DNA of 50,706 nucleotides from Actinomycetes bacterium (GTDB lineage Bacteria > Actinomycetota > Acidimicrobiia > Acidimicrobiales > Palsa-688): positions 1-50,706 of the forward strand of contig JAJYMB010000124.1 of the NCBI GenBank assembly GCA_021787365.1, given 5' to 3'. The translations under genes were made by a program, and so were the position numbers. Positions 42,216 to 50,706 of this stretch are shown piece by piece. Position 1 is the first letter of the stretch, and the number at the start of each line of letters is the position of its first letter. The notes under the pieces are model-generated. The model worked only from the letters and a program-made list of their open reading frames with translations. It ran no database searches and had not been told where the DNA came from.

Positions 42216-43334
42216 GTGAAACTCCGATGCGAACGAGACAGCCTTCTCGAAGCCCTTGCGCTGGCGGGCAGAGCTACTAGCGGCCGTCCTGTTGGGCCAG
42301 GGGCATTGGTGGGTACCCGTCTGGGCTTAACAGGTGACAGGCTAGAGGTGACGGGGAGCGACCAGGATCTAACGATCTCGACGGAAGTTTCGGTTGCGGG
42401 TTCGGGCGACGGGGTGGTGGTTGCTCCAGGCAGGTTGCTCACCGACATCGTGCGGTCGCTCGAGCCCGGGGCCGTCGTCATACAAGGTGACGACGACGAG
42501 CTCCACGTGTCGGGTGGACGGTCCGAGTTCATGCTGCGTGTCTACCGGGCGGGTGACTTCCCTCAACCCCCGCCACCGCTCGGAGGTAGCGTCAAACTGG
42601 TGACAGCCGGCTTGGCCGAGGCTTTGCGCCAAGTCATCCGGGCTGCTTCTTCTGAGAACTACCGGCCTGTGCTCACAGGTGTACTGATGGCTGCCGAGGC
42701 CGGGGGCATACGGATGGTGACCACGGACTCTTACCGTTTGGCTGTGAAGGACCTGCCTGGAGCCCATGACGTGCTGCGGGAAGACCAGCGCGTGCTTGTT
42801 CCCTCCCGGGCGCTCTCAGAGCTGCAAAGGTTGCTTTCTGGGGACGCGGAGGCTGTGGAGGTGCACCTCGGGGCACATGACGTACGCTTCGACGTGGGCC
42901 AGGTCCGGCTCATCGCCCGCTTGATCGAAGGTGAGTTCCCACCGTACCGCCAGCTCATCCCGTTCAACTACCCAAACAAGCTCGAGATCCCGAGGCAGTC
43001 GTTCTTGGACGCAGTGCAGCGTGTGAGGCTCATGGCCCGCGAGCCAGCCGCACGTGAGGCTCCGACACCGCTCCGGGTGATGCTCCGGTCCGATACCGTC
43101 CAATTGAGCGTGATCACCAACGAGGTGGGCCAAGCCGTCGAGGAAGTCGATGCCAAGTACGAGGGCGAGGAAATGACCATCGCTTTCAACCCCCAGTTCC
43201 TGGCAGACGGTATAGAGGCGGTTGCTGGAGACGAGGTCCTCCTGGAAGCCCAAGATCCGGTAAAGCCAGTGACTTTGAAGAGTGCCGACAGGGCTGACTA
43301 CTTGTACCTGCTCATGCCTGTCAAGGTCGTCTGA
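42216..43334 (+). CDS. dnaN: DNA polymerase III beta sliding clamp
   Basis: A 372-residue clamp with three repeated domains. Recognisable pieces are KLRCERDSLLEALALAGRAT, LHVSGGRSEFMLRVYRAGDFP, SENYRPVLTGVLMAAEAGGIRMVTTDSYRLAV, FPPYRQLIPFNYPNKLEI and the C-terminal DYLYLLMPVKVV. It tethers the polymerase to DNA. GTG 42216 has AGAGGAG about ten bases upstream. Third codon positions favour G and T more than in dnaA and the genes further left. Confidence 0.96.
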   Translation: MKLRCERDSLLEALALAGRATSGRPVGPGALVGTRLGLTGDRLEVTGSDQDLTISTEVSVAGSGDGVVVAPGRLLTDIVRSLEPGAVVIQGDDDELHVSGGRSEFMLRVYRAGDFPQPPPPLGGSVKLVTAGLAEALRQVIRAASSENYRPVLTGVLMAAEAGGIRMVTTDSYRLAVKDLPGAHDVLREDQRVLVPSRALSELQRLLSGDAEAVEVHLGAHDVRFDVGQVRLIARLIEGEFPPYRQLIPFNYPNKLEIPRQSFLDAVQRVRLMAREPAAREAPTPLRVMLRSDTVQLSVITNEVGQAVEEVDAKYEGEEMTIAFNPQFLADGIEAVAGDEVLLEAQDPVKPVTLKSADRADYLYLLMPVKVV

Positions 43335-43375
43335 GCCATAGGCCCAGCCGGCGAGCACCTGCGGTCTGTCTTGCC

Positions 43376-44506
43376 GTGTACATCGAGCACCTGGCGGTTT
43401 GGGATTACCGCAACTTCGGCCGGGCCGAGCTCTGGCCTGCGCAGGAGGGGGTTACTCTGTTGGCCGGCCCCAATGGGTCGGGTAAGACCAATCTTTTGGA
43501 AGCGGTAGGCTATGCAGCCTCTTTGCGCAGTTTCCGGGCATCGCCCACAGCGTCACTGGTCAGGGCAGGTTGCCAGCAGGGACTGGTGAGCGCTGCCGTG
43601 AGACGCGACGGGCGGGCCCTGCAATTGGAAGCAGAGGTGCTCGTGTCAGGAAGAGGCCGGTTGCGCCTCAACCGCCAAGCCGTGCGGCGGCCGGAAGACT
43701 TCGTTGGAGCTCTTCTTGTCACCGTCTTTTCGCCCGACGACATTGAGCTTGTGAAAGGGGGGCCTCAGGCGCGACGTGATTACCTGGACGCAATGATCGT
43801 CGCGCTTTCACCGAAGCTTGCCCTGGTGGCGGCAAACCTGGAGCGAGCGCTGCGTCAACGCAACGCTTTGCTGCGTTCAGCAGGCGGGGTTTTGCGGCCA
43901 GGGATGGAGGGAGTCCTCGACGTCTGGGACGACAAAGTAGCCGAAGCCGGGGAAGCTTTGGTTACGGCTCGTGAGCAGCTGGTGATGGCGTTGGTTCCCG
44001 AGGTCGAAGCGGCCTACCGTGAGCTCGGAGGGCGGGAAAAGGTGGAGCTGCACTACGAAAGGAGTTGGGACGGGGCGTTACTCGACGCGCTGCGAACGTC
44101 GCGCGCCCTTGACCTGCGCCGCGGTGTGACAGGGGCCGGCCCCCAGCGTGACGAGCTGCATTTTTGCCTAGATGGTCTCGTGGCGCGCATGCAGGCCTCC
44201 CAGGGCCAACAGAGAAGCCTCGCTCTCGCCCTGCGCCTCGGCGGCCACGCTCTGGTGACCAGGCGGCAGGGGACGGTCCCGGTGCTCTTGCTGGACGACG
44301 TGTTTTCGGAACTCGACGGACGTCGGAGCGCTGCTCTCGCCGCGTGCCTCCCGCCGGGTCAGGTGTTACTGACGGCAGCGGGAGCTGTCCCAGCCGACCT
44401 GTCGGTGGCGGCCGCCGCCGAGGTGAGCGCCGGGTCGGTGTTCTCGTCGCCCCCTGGTGGCGCGCACGGCCCCGACGGCTCGGAGGGGGTGCGGGATGGT
44501 TCCTGA
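43376..44506 (+). CDS. recF: DNA replication and repair protein RecF
   Basis: A 376-residue SMC-like ATPase: YIEHLAVWDYRNFGRAEL, LLAGPNGSGKTNLLEAVGYAASLRSFR (Walker A at 31-38), VFSPDDIELVKGGPQARRDYLDAMI, TGAGPQRDELHF (in the signature region), ASQGQQRSLALALRL and VPVLLLDDVFSELDGRRSAALAA (Walker B). It loads RecA at gaps. GTG 43376 begins the conserved N-terminus. The C-terminal 40 residues are Ala/Gly/Pro-rich. It overlaps the next gene by 11 bases. Confidence 0.95.
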   Translation: MYIEHLAVWDYRNFGRAELWPAQEGVTLLAGPNGSGKTNLLEAVGYAASLRSFRASPTASLVRAGCQQGLVSAAVRRDGRALQLEAEVLVSGRGRLRLNRQAVRRPEDFVGALLVTVFSPDDIELVKGGPQARRDYLDAMIVALSPKLALVAANLERALRQRNALLRSAGGVLRPGMEGVLDVWDDKVAEAGEALVTAREQLVMALVPEVEAAYRELGGREKVELHYERSWDGALLDALRTSRALDLRRGVTGAGPQRDELHFCLDGLVARMQASQGQQRSLALALRLGGHALVTRRQGTVPVLLLDDVFSELDGRRSAALAACLPPGQVLLTAAGAVPADLSVAAAAEVSAGSVFSSPPGGAHGPDGSEGVRDGS

Positions 44507-44894
44507 AGACGCCGGGCCGGTGAGACCGGGGCCGGACCGGCCGGGGCAGGAGCGGCCGCCGGTGTGGGGAGCTCGACGCAGACGGGAGGCACGGGCTGGC
44601 GGGGACCCGCGACCAGTGGGCGCGTCGCTTCCCGAGGCAGCCCGCCTCTTGGGTGCGGAGGGTGCCTTGGAGCTGGCCTTGGTGCGCCGCGGCTGGGCAG
44701 CCCTGGTGGGCGAAGCCCTCGCGGGGCATTGCTGGCCGGTGCGGTTGGAGGGCGGTGTGCTGGTGGTTCGTGCGGACGACGGAGCTTGGGCCGCTGAGCT
44801 GCGGTTTCATGCCGTGACCGTGGTAAGGCGTGCCCACGGCCTGGTCCCTGGGATCGAGCGCCTCTCTGTCGGGGTCGGCGCTCGCAACGAGTAA
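44496..44894 (+). CDS. DUF721 / DciA-like protein
   Basis: A 132-residue protein. A Pro/Gly/Arg-rich N-terminus is followed by LVRRGWAALVGEALAGHCWPVRLEGGVLVVRADDGAWAAELRF, the KH-like DUF721 fold. In other bacteria DUF721 proteins (DciA) help load or stabilise the replicative helicase DnaB, and in actinobacteria the gene sits between recF and gyrB, as here. ATG 44496 lies inside the end of recF. Its exact function here is inferred from family and position. Confidence 0.9.
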   Translation: MVPEDAGPVRPGPDRPGQERPPVWGARRRREARAGGDPRPVGASLPEAARLLGAEGALELALVRRGWAALVGEALAGHCWPVRLEGGVLVVRADDGAWAAELRFHAVTVVRRAHGLVPGIERLSVGVGARNE

Positions 44895-44898
44895 ATCT

Positions 44899-46964
<2,066 letters not shown>

Positions 46965-46967
46965 CCG

Positions 46968-49430
46968 ATGACTGACGTCCTGACACCAAGTGGCGACGGA
47001 AGCGGGCCACCGCCTTCTGGGATCGAGCCCATAGAGATCAATGTCGAGATGGAGCGCTCGTTCCTCGAGTACGCGATGTCGGTCATCGTCTCGAGGGCGC
47101 TCCCCGACGCTCGCGACGGCCTGAAACCGGTCCACCGGCGGATCTTGTACACGATGTACGTCCAAAACTACCGCCCGGACAGGCCGTTCGTAAAGTGCGC
47201 CAAGGTGACGGGCGAAACGATGGCCAGGTTCCACCCCCACAATAGCCTCGCTATCTATGACGCCTTGGTCCGCATGGCGCAGCCGTTCAGCCTGCGCCAC
47301 CCGCTTATCGATTTCCACGGTAACTACGGCTCCCCCGATTTCCCGCCTGCCGCGGAACGCTACACGGAGTGCCGGCTGTCCCCCCTTGCGATGCACATGC
47401 TCGAAGGCATCGACGAGGAAACCGTCGACATGGGACGCAACTACCTAAACGACGAGGACGAGCCGACAGTCCTACCTTCTCGCTTCCCGAACCTGCTCGT
47501 CAACGGGAGCCAGGGAATAGCGGTCGGGATGGCCACCAACATCCCGCCGCACAACCTGGCGGAGGTCATCGACGCGACCACCTACCTGATCGACCACCCG
47601 GACGCAACGGCTGATGACCTCATGCGGTTCGTGAAGGGCCCAGACTTCCCTACTGGGGCGCTGATCCTTGGCCGCCAGGGCATCATCGACGCGTACCGGA
47701 CCGGGCGCGGGTCCATAAAGATGCGCGCCCGGGCGGAGATCCACGAGGCCAGGGGCGGCCCGGAGATCGTGATCACCGAGCTGCCGTACCAAGCCAGCCC
47801 GAAAGCCATCCAGGAGCGGATCGCCGAGCTGGTAAACAGCCGCGAGATCGAGGGGATAAGGGACATCCAGGACCTCTCGGCTGGTGTGCAGACAAAGATC
47901 GTCATACCGCTTAAGCGCGACGTCAACGCCAACGTCGTGCTGAACAATCTGTTCAAGCTCACGCCGCTCCAGACGAGTTTCGCCGTCAACATGGTCGCGC
48001 TGGTCAACGGCGGGCCGCGCACCCTCAACCTGAAGACCGCGCTGGAGGCGTACATGGCGCACCAGGTGGAGGTTGTAACCCGCCGTTCGGAGCACCGGTT
48101 ACGGCGAGCGCGTGCGAGGGCCCACATCGTCGAGGGGCTCCTGAAGGCCCTCGACATGATCGACGCCATTATCGCCACTATCCGCCAGTCGGAGAGCCGA
48201 GCGACGGCACGCGACGCTTTGATGGCTGCGCCCTTCGAGTTCAGCGAGGTGCAAGCCGAGCACATTTTGGACATGCAGCTTGCTCGTCTCACGCGGCTCG
48301 GGCGTTCCGACCTAGAAGAAGAGATGGCCAAGCTCAAAGAGACGATATCCGAGCTCGAAGCCATCCTCGCGGACCGTGCCCGGCTGAACGGGGTGGTGAA
48401 GAGCGAGCTAACCAATATAAGGGAGCGTTTCAACAGCCCGAGACATGCGGTGATCGCGGTCGACCCCGGCGAGATGACCGACGAGGACCTGATCGAGGAC
48501 GGGGAGCTCGTCGTCACGATGACGCGCGCCGGCTACATAAAGGCGGTTGCCGCGTCGACGTACAGGACCCAGGGACGGGGCACCCGCGGCATGCGGGGCA
48601 CCAACCTGCGGGAAGCGGACATAGTGGCGAAGGTCATCCACACCACGGCCCACGCGTACCTGTTGTTCTTCTCCAACCTCGGGCGCGTGTACCGCCTGCG
48701 CGCCTTCGAAGTCCCACTCCAGGAGCGCACGTCGCGGGGGACGGCCATAGTCAACCTCCTCCCCCTGGCGCCGGACGAGCGCATCCAGGCGCTGGTAGAC
48801 ACCAGGGAGTTTTATTCCGACAGGTACCTGTTCTTCGCCACCAAGCAGGGACAAGTGAAAAAGACGGCCTTTTCGGAGTACGACCGCAGCCGCCGGGACG
48901 GCATCATCGCCCTCAACTTGCGCGAGGGAGACGAGCTCGTAGCTGTCGTGGTGACGGGCGGGGACGACGACATCTTCATGGTTAGCCGCTCGGGCCAGAC
49001 GATCCGCTTCGCGGAGACTGACGTGCGGCCGATGGGCCGCGACGCCGCCGGCGTGCGCGGGATGGCTTTGCGCAGTGGCGAGGAAGTTGTCGCGGCCGAC
49101 ATCGCGCGCGATGAGAGCAGCATCTTGATGGTGACAAGTGCCGGCTATGGCAAACGGACCCAGCTGCACCATTTCCACCGCCAGGGGAGAGGTGGCCACG
49201 GCGTGCGGGGGATAAGGCTCAATTCGAAAAGAGGCAGCGTCGTCTCCGCCTTCACTGTGGGTCTCGAGGACGAGATACTCGTCATATCGTCGGCCGGCGT
49301 GGTCGTGCGCCTGGCGGCGCGCGACATCTCGAGCCAGGGCCGGGACGCGACCGGTGTGCGGGTGGTCAGCCTCGACCCGGGTCAACAGGTCGCCTCCGTC
49401 GCCTTGGTGTTGGCCGGCGAGGAGGACTAA
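46968..49430 (+). CDS. gyrA: DNA gyrase subunit A
   Basis: An 820-residue breakage-reunion subunit: [34 protein letters not shown], the catalytic Tyr in [14 protein letters not shown], a coiled-coil and a C-terminal six-bladed domain with QGRGTRGM and QGRGGHGV as degenerate GyrA boxes. The quinolone-resistance region reads [10 protein letters not shown] (89-98) where most gyrases have HPHGD(S/A)xxYD; Leu94 aligns with E. coli Ser83. The adjacent FHGNYGS replaces the usual GQGNFGS. It could be a diverged GyrA or have some ParC character, but the gyrB-gyrA context favours gyrase. Confidence 0.94.
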   Translation: MTDVLTPSGDGSGPPPSGIEPIEINVEMERSFLEYAMSVIVSRALPDARDGLKPVHRRILYTMYVQNYRPDRPFVKCAKVTGETMARFHPHNSLAIYDALVRMAQPFSLRHPLIDFHGNYGSPDFPPAAERYTECRLSPLAMHMLEGIDEETVDMGRNYLNDEDEPTVLPSRFPNLLVNGSQGIAVGMATNIPPHNLAEVIDATTYLIDHPDATADDLMRFVKGPDFPTGALILGRQGIIDAYRTGRGSIKMRARAEIHEARGGPEIVITELPYQASPKAIQERIAELVNSREIEGIRDIQDLSAGVQTKIVIPLKRDVNANVVLNNLFKLTPLQTSFAVNMVALVNGGPRTLNLKTALEAYMAHQVEVVTRRSEHRLRRARARAHIVEGLLKALDMIDAIIATIRQSESRATARDALMAAPFEFSEVQAEHILDMQLARLTRLGRSDLEEEMAKLKETISELEAILADRARLNGVVKSELTNIRERFNSPRHAVIAVDPGEMTDEDLIEDGELVVTMTRAGYIKAVAASTYRTQGRGTRGMRGTNLREADIVAKVIHTTAHAYLLFFSNLGRVYRLRAFEVPLQERTSRGTAIVNLLPLAPDERIQALVDTREFYSDRYLFFATKQGQVKKTAFSEYDRSRRDGIIALNLREGDELVAVVVTGGDDDIFMVSRSGQTIRFAETDVRPMGRDAAGVRGMALRSGEEVVAADIARDESSILMVTSAGYGKRTQLHHFHRQGRGGHGVRGIRLNSKRGSVVSAFTVGLEDEILVISSAGVVVRLAARDISSQGRDATGVRVVSLDPGQQVASVALVLAGEED

Positions 49431-49472
49431 GTGCAAAGCCGCCAGCGCTGGGCGCCGGTTAGAGGGGTCTAG

Positions 49473-50210
49473 GTGGCCGGCGAGAGCCAGCGGCGGACGG
49501 CTCCGACTGGAGCGACGCGAACGAGGGCTACAACGCCTCCCGTGACCGGTCCAGGGCCGTACTACCCACCCCCACGGCGTGGAGCGCCCTTCCAGGAGCC
49601 ACCGGGCGGGGCCAGCCAGCCCCGCTCGCGGGCGCCGGGGGCACCTGGCCCCCCTCGGGCCACGGGGACCTCGCGAGCACCTGCGCCTTCGCGTGCACCA
49701 GCACCCTGGCCGGGCCCCCTCGAGGCCACCCAGCCAGTCTCGTCGTCACAAGGGCGGCGCCAGGCCGGGTCGCGCAAGCAGCCAGCGCGAGTAGCCCGTG
49801 GCGCCCGTAACCGCTGGACCGTGAGGCGGGTCAACGTCCTCTCCGTTTTCAAGCTGTCGGTCATATTTTATTTGTGTGTGCTCGTTGTCGTGCTGGTTGC
49901 CGGCGCCATCCTCTGGAACGTGGCGGAGTCCGCCGGCCTCATAGACAAGCTCGACAAATTGGTGCGGTCCCTTTTCGCCCTGAGCAAGTTCCAGCTGCAC
50001 CCGCTCTCTGCGCTGCTCTGGGGAGGGGCGTTCGTGGCGGCGCTGTGCCTGCTCGGTGTGCTCGCGAACGTGTTCGTGGCCGTCCTTTACAACGTCCTTT
50101 CCGAGCTTGTAGGCGGTGTGCGTGTGGTCGTGGTCAACGAAGCCGAGGCTCGCCCCGGAGGCGTTGCGCCACGGGCGTCACCCGGGGGGCGCCCACCGAG
50201 GCAGCCGTAG
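49473..50210 (+). CDS. DUF3566-family membrane protein
   Basis: A 245-residue protein. The first 115 residues are Pro/Arg/Ser/Ala-rich and probably disordered in the cytoplasm. The C-terminal DUF3566 domain (about 118-225) has RRVNVLSVFKLSVIFYLCVLVVVLVAGAILWNVAESAGLIDKLDKLV and a second helix LLWGGAFVAALCLLGVLANVFVAVLYN, ending ELVGGVRVVVVNE. The gene follows gyrA throughout actinobacteria; its function is unknown. GTG 49473 is the likely start, 42 bases after gyrA. Confidence 0.9.
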   Translation: MAGESQRRTAPTGATRTRATTPPVTGPGPYYPPPRRGAPFQEPPGGASQPRSRAPGAPGPPRATGTSRAPAPSRAPAPWPGPLEATQPVSSSQGRRQAGSRKQPARVARGARNRWTVRRVNVLSVFKLSVIFYLCVLVVVLVAGAILWNVAESAGLIDKLDKLVRSLFALSKFQLHPLSALLWGGAFVAALCLLGVLANVFVAVLYNVLSELVGGVRVVVVNEAEARPGGVAPRASPGGRPPRQP

Positions 50211-50431
50211 CCCAGTAGTCTCGGCGGGGGGTGGCGTGCCTGGCCAGGTCGGGCCGGCGGCAACCACTGCTTGGGACCAGGGCAGGGCCGAGGGAGTAAA
50301 GCCGGGCCAAGCCCGTACTGGTGTCGTGGTCAGCGTGCTGGCTGGCGGGTGGTTGGGGTAACCTTGCACGTTGTCGGCGACGGCCCACCGCTCGTCCAGT
50401 TGTAAACAAGAGTGGTGGCCCCCGCGAGCAA

Positions 50432-50505
50432 GGGGCTATAGCTCAGCCGGTTAGAGCGCAGCACTGATAATGCTGAGGTCGGTGGTTCGATTCCACCTAG
50501 CCCCA
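50432..50505 (+). tRNA. tRNA-Ile (anticodon GAT)
   Basis: This is a 74-nucleotide class I tRNA. The acceptor stem is GGGGCTA/TAGCCCC, the D-arm GCTCAGCCGGTTAGAGC, the anticodon stem-loop CAGCA-CTGATAA-TGCTG giving anticodon GAT, and the T-arm GGTGGTTCGATTCCACC. CCA is not encoded. A tRNA-Ile downstream of gyrA and DUF3566 is standard in actinobacteria. The 221 bases between DUF3566 and this gene hold its promoter. Confidence 0.96.
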
Positions 50506-50509
50506 CGGG

Positions 50510-50530
50510 GAGGTCTTCACATTTGACCTC
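50510..50530. terminator. Hairpin just after tRNA-Ile
   Basis: GAGGTC (50510-50515) and GACCTC (50525-50530) form a six-base stem with a nine-base loop four bases after the tRNA. It may terminate or help process the tRNA transcript. The loop sequence recurs in a related form 23 bases on (TCTTCACATTTG, TCTTTACATTTG). Confidence 0.4.
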
Positions 50531-50706
50531 GAACCATCTTTACATTTGGGTGTGACCACCTGAAGCTTGTTGCCCAGGACGGGGCAGGTGCGTGCGTTCC
50601 CAAGGTCCCGCCGGACCGCTCGTCTGGCCCGGCCCCGGCTCACGCTCTAGGGCTGGGCGCCCCCGCGGGGGCGTCCCCGGTCAGGGAGGGGCATTGGCGC
50701 TCGCTG
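50531..50706. other. Unassigned window end
   Basis: I see no gene in these 176 bases. A 16-base perfect palindrome, CGCCCCCGCGGGGGCG, lies at 50658-50673 and might be a terminator stem or part of a following regulatory region. Confidence 0.3.

Noticed and set aside
48408..49436. 342-codon reverse ORF opposite gyrA
   Set aside because: Antisense to conserved GyrA sequence.

Overview
The window reads as chromosomal DNA of a high-GC Gram-positive bacterium (Actinomycetota). The evidence is the conserved pknB-pbpA-ftsW/rodA-pstP-fhaB-fhaA growth cluster with crgA and trpG beside it, plus DUF3566, DUF5318, DUF6049, FhaA and CrgA families that are largely actinobacterial, and frequent GTG/TTG starts in coupled operons. 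A lineage outside the classical mycobacteria and streptomycetes (Acidimicrobiia-like) is my inference from gene order and divergence, not something the sequence proves.

Layout. 1-3688: the int-proximal end of an integrated mobile element. A MobF/TrwC relaxase runs off the left edge and is coupled to a small ORF and an excisionase-like protein. A divergent tyrosine integrase is coupled to hicA-hicB, and the element abuts the 3' end of tRNA-Leu(CAG). 4001-13183: the growth and phosphorylation operon fhaA-fhaB-pstP-ftsW/rodA-pbpA-pknB, then trpG/pabA (-) and crgA (+). 13269-16157 (-): a thiolase-fold protein lacking catalytic residues, a VIT-family transporter and a CPBP protease. 16395-22272 (+): rpmH-rnpA-yidD-yidC-jag-rsmG, then parS-parA-parB. 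22273-23016 has little recognisable content. 23017-32687 (-): trxA, trxB, a small membrane protein, a second Ser/Thr kinase, DegV, MurJ, a DUF6049 protein and a GNAT. 32775-35364 (+): a lone PilT ATPase and a CCA-adding enzyme. 35384-38514: DUF5318 (-), PadR regulator, then rpsF-ssb-rpsR-rplI. 38586-39959 (-): dnaB. 40438-50210 (+): dnaA, a probable oriC, dnaN, recF, a DciA-like DUF721 protein, gyrB, gyrA, DUF3566. 50432-50505: tRNA-Ile(GAT).

How it fits together. This is an origin-proximal region: replication initiation (dnaA, dnaN, dnaB, gyrBA), chromosome segregation (parS, parA, parB), membrane insertion and RNA processing (yidC, yidD, rnpA, jag) and peptidoglycan synthesis (ftsW/rodA, pbpA, murJ) under PknB/PstP/FHA phosphosignalling. 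Compared with the usual actinobacterial order, in which the rpmH and dnaA blocks sit next to each other and diverge, here they are about 24 kb apart and point the same way.

Most interesting: the tRNA-Leu element; a thiolase homologue with Cys/His/Cys all replaced; a stand-alone kinase beside MurJ that resembles the part fused to MurJ in mycobacteria; GyrA with Leu at the classic quinolone-resistance serine; rsmG and rnpA frames without usable canonical starts; paired DnaA boxes away from dnaA. I did not see a clear candidate for a wholly new defence or mobile system; the best place to look is the element continuing beyond the left edge.
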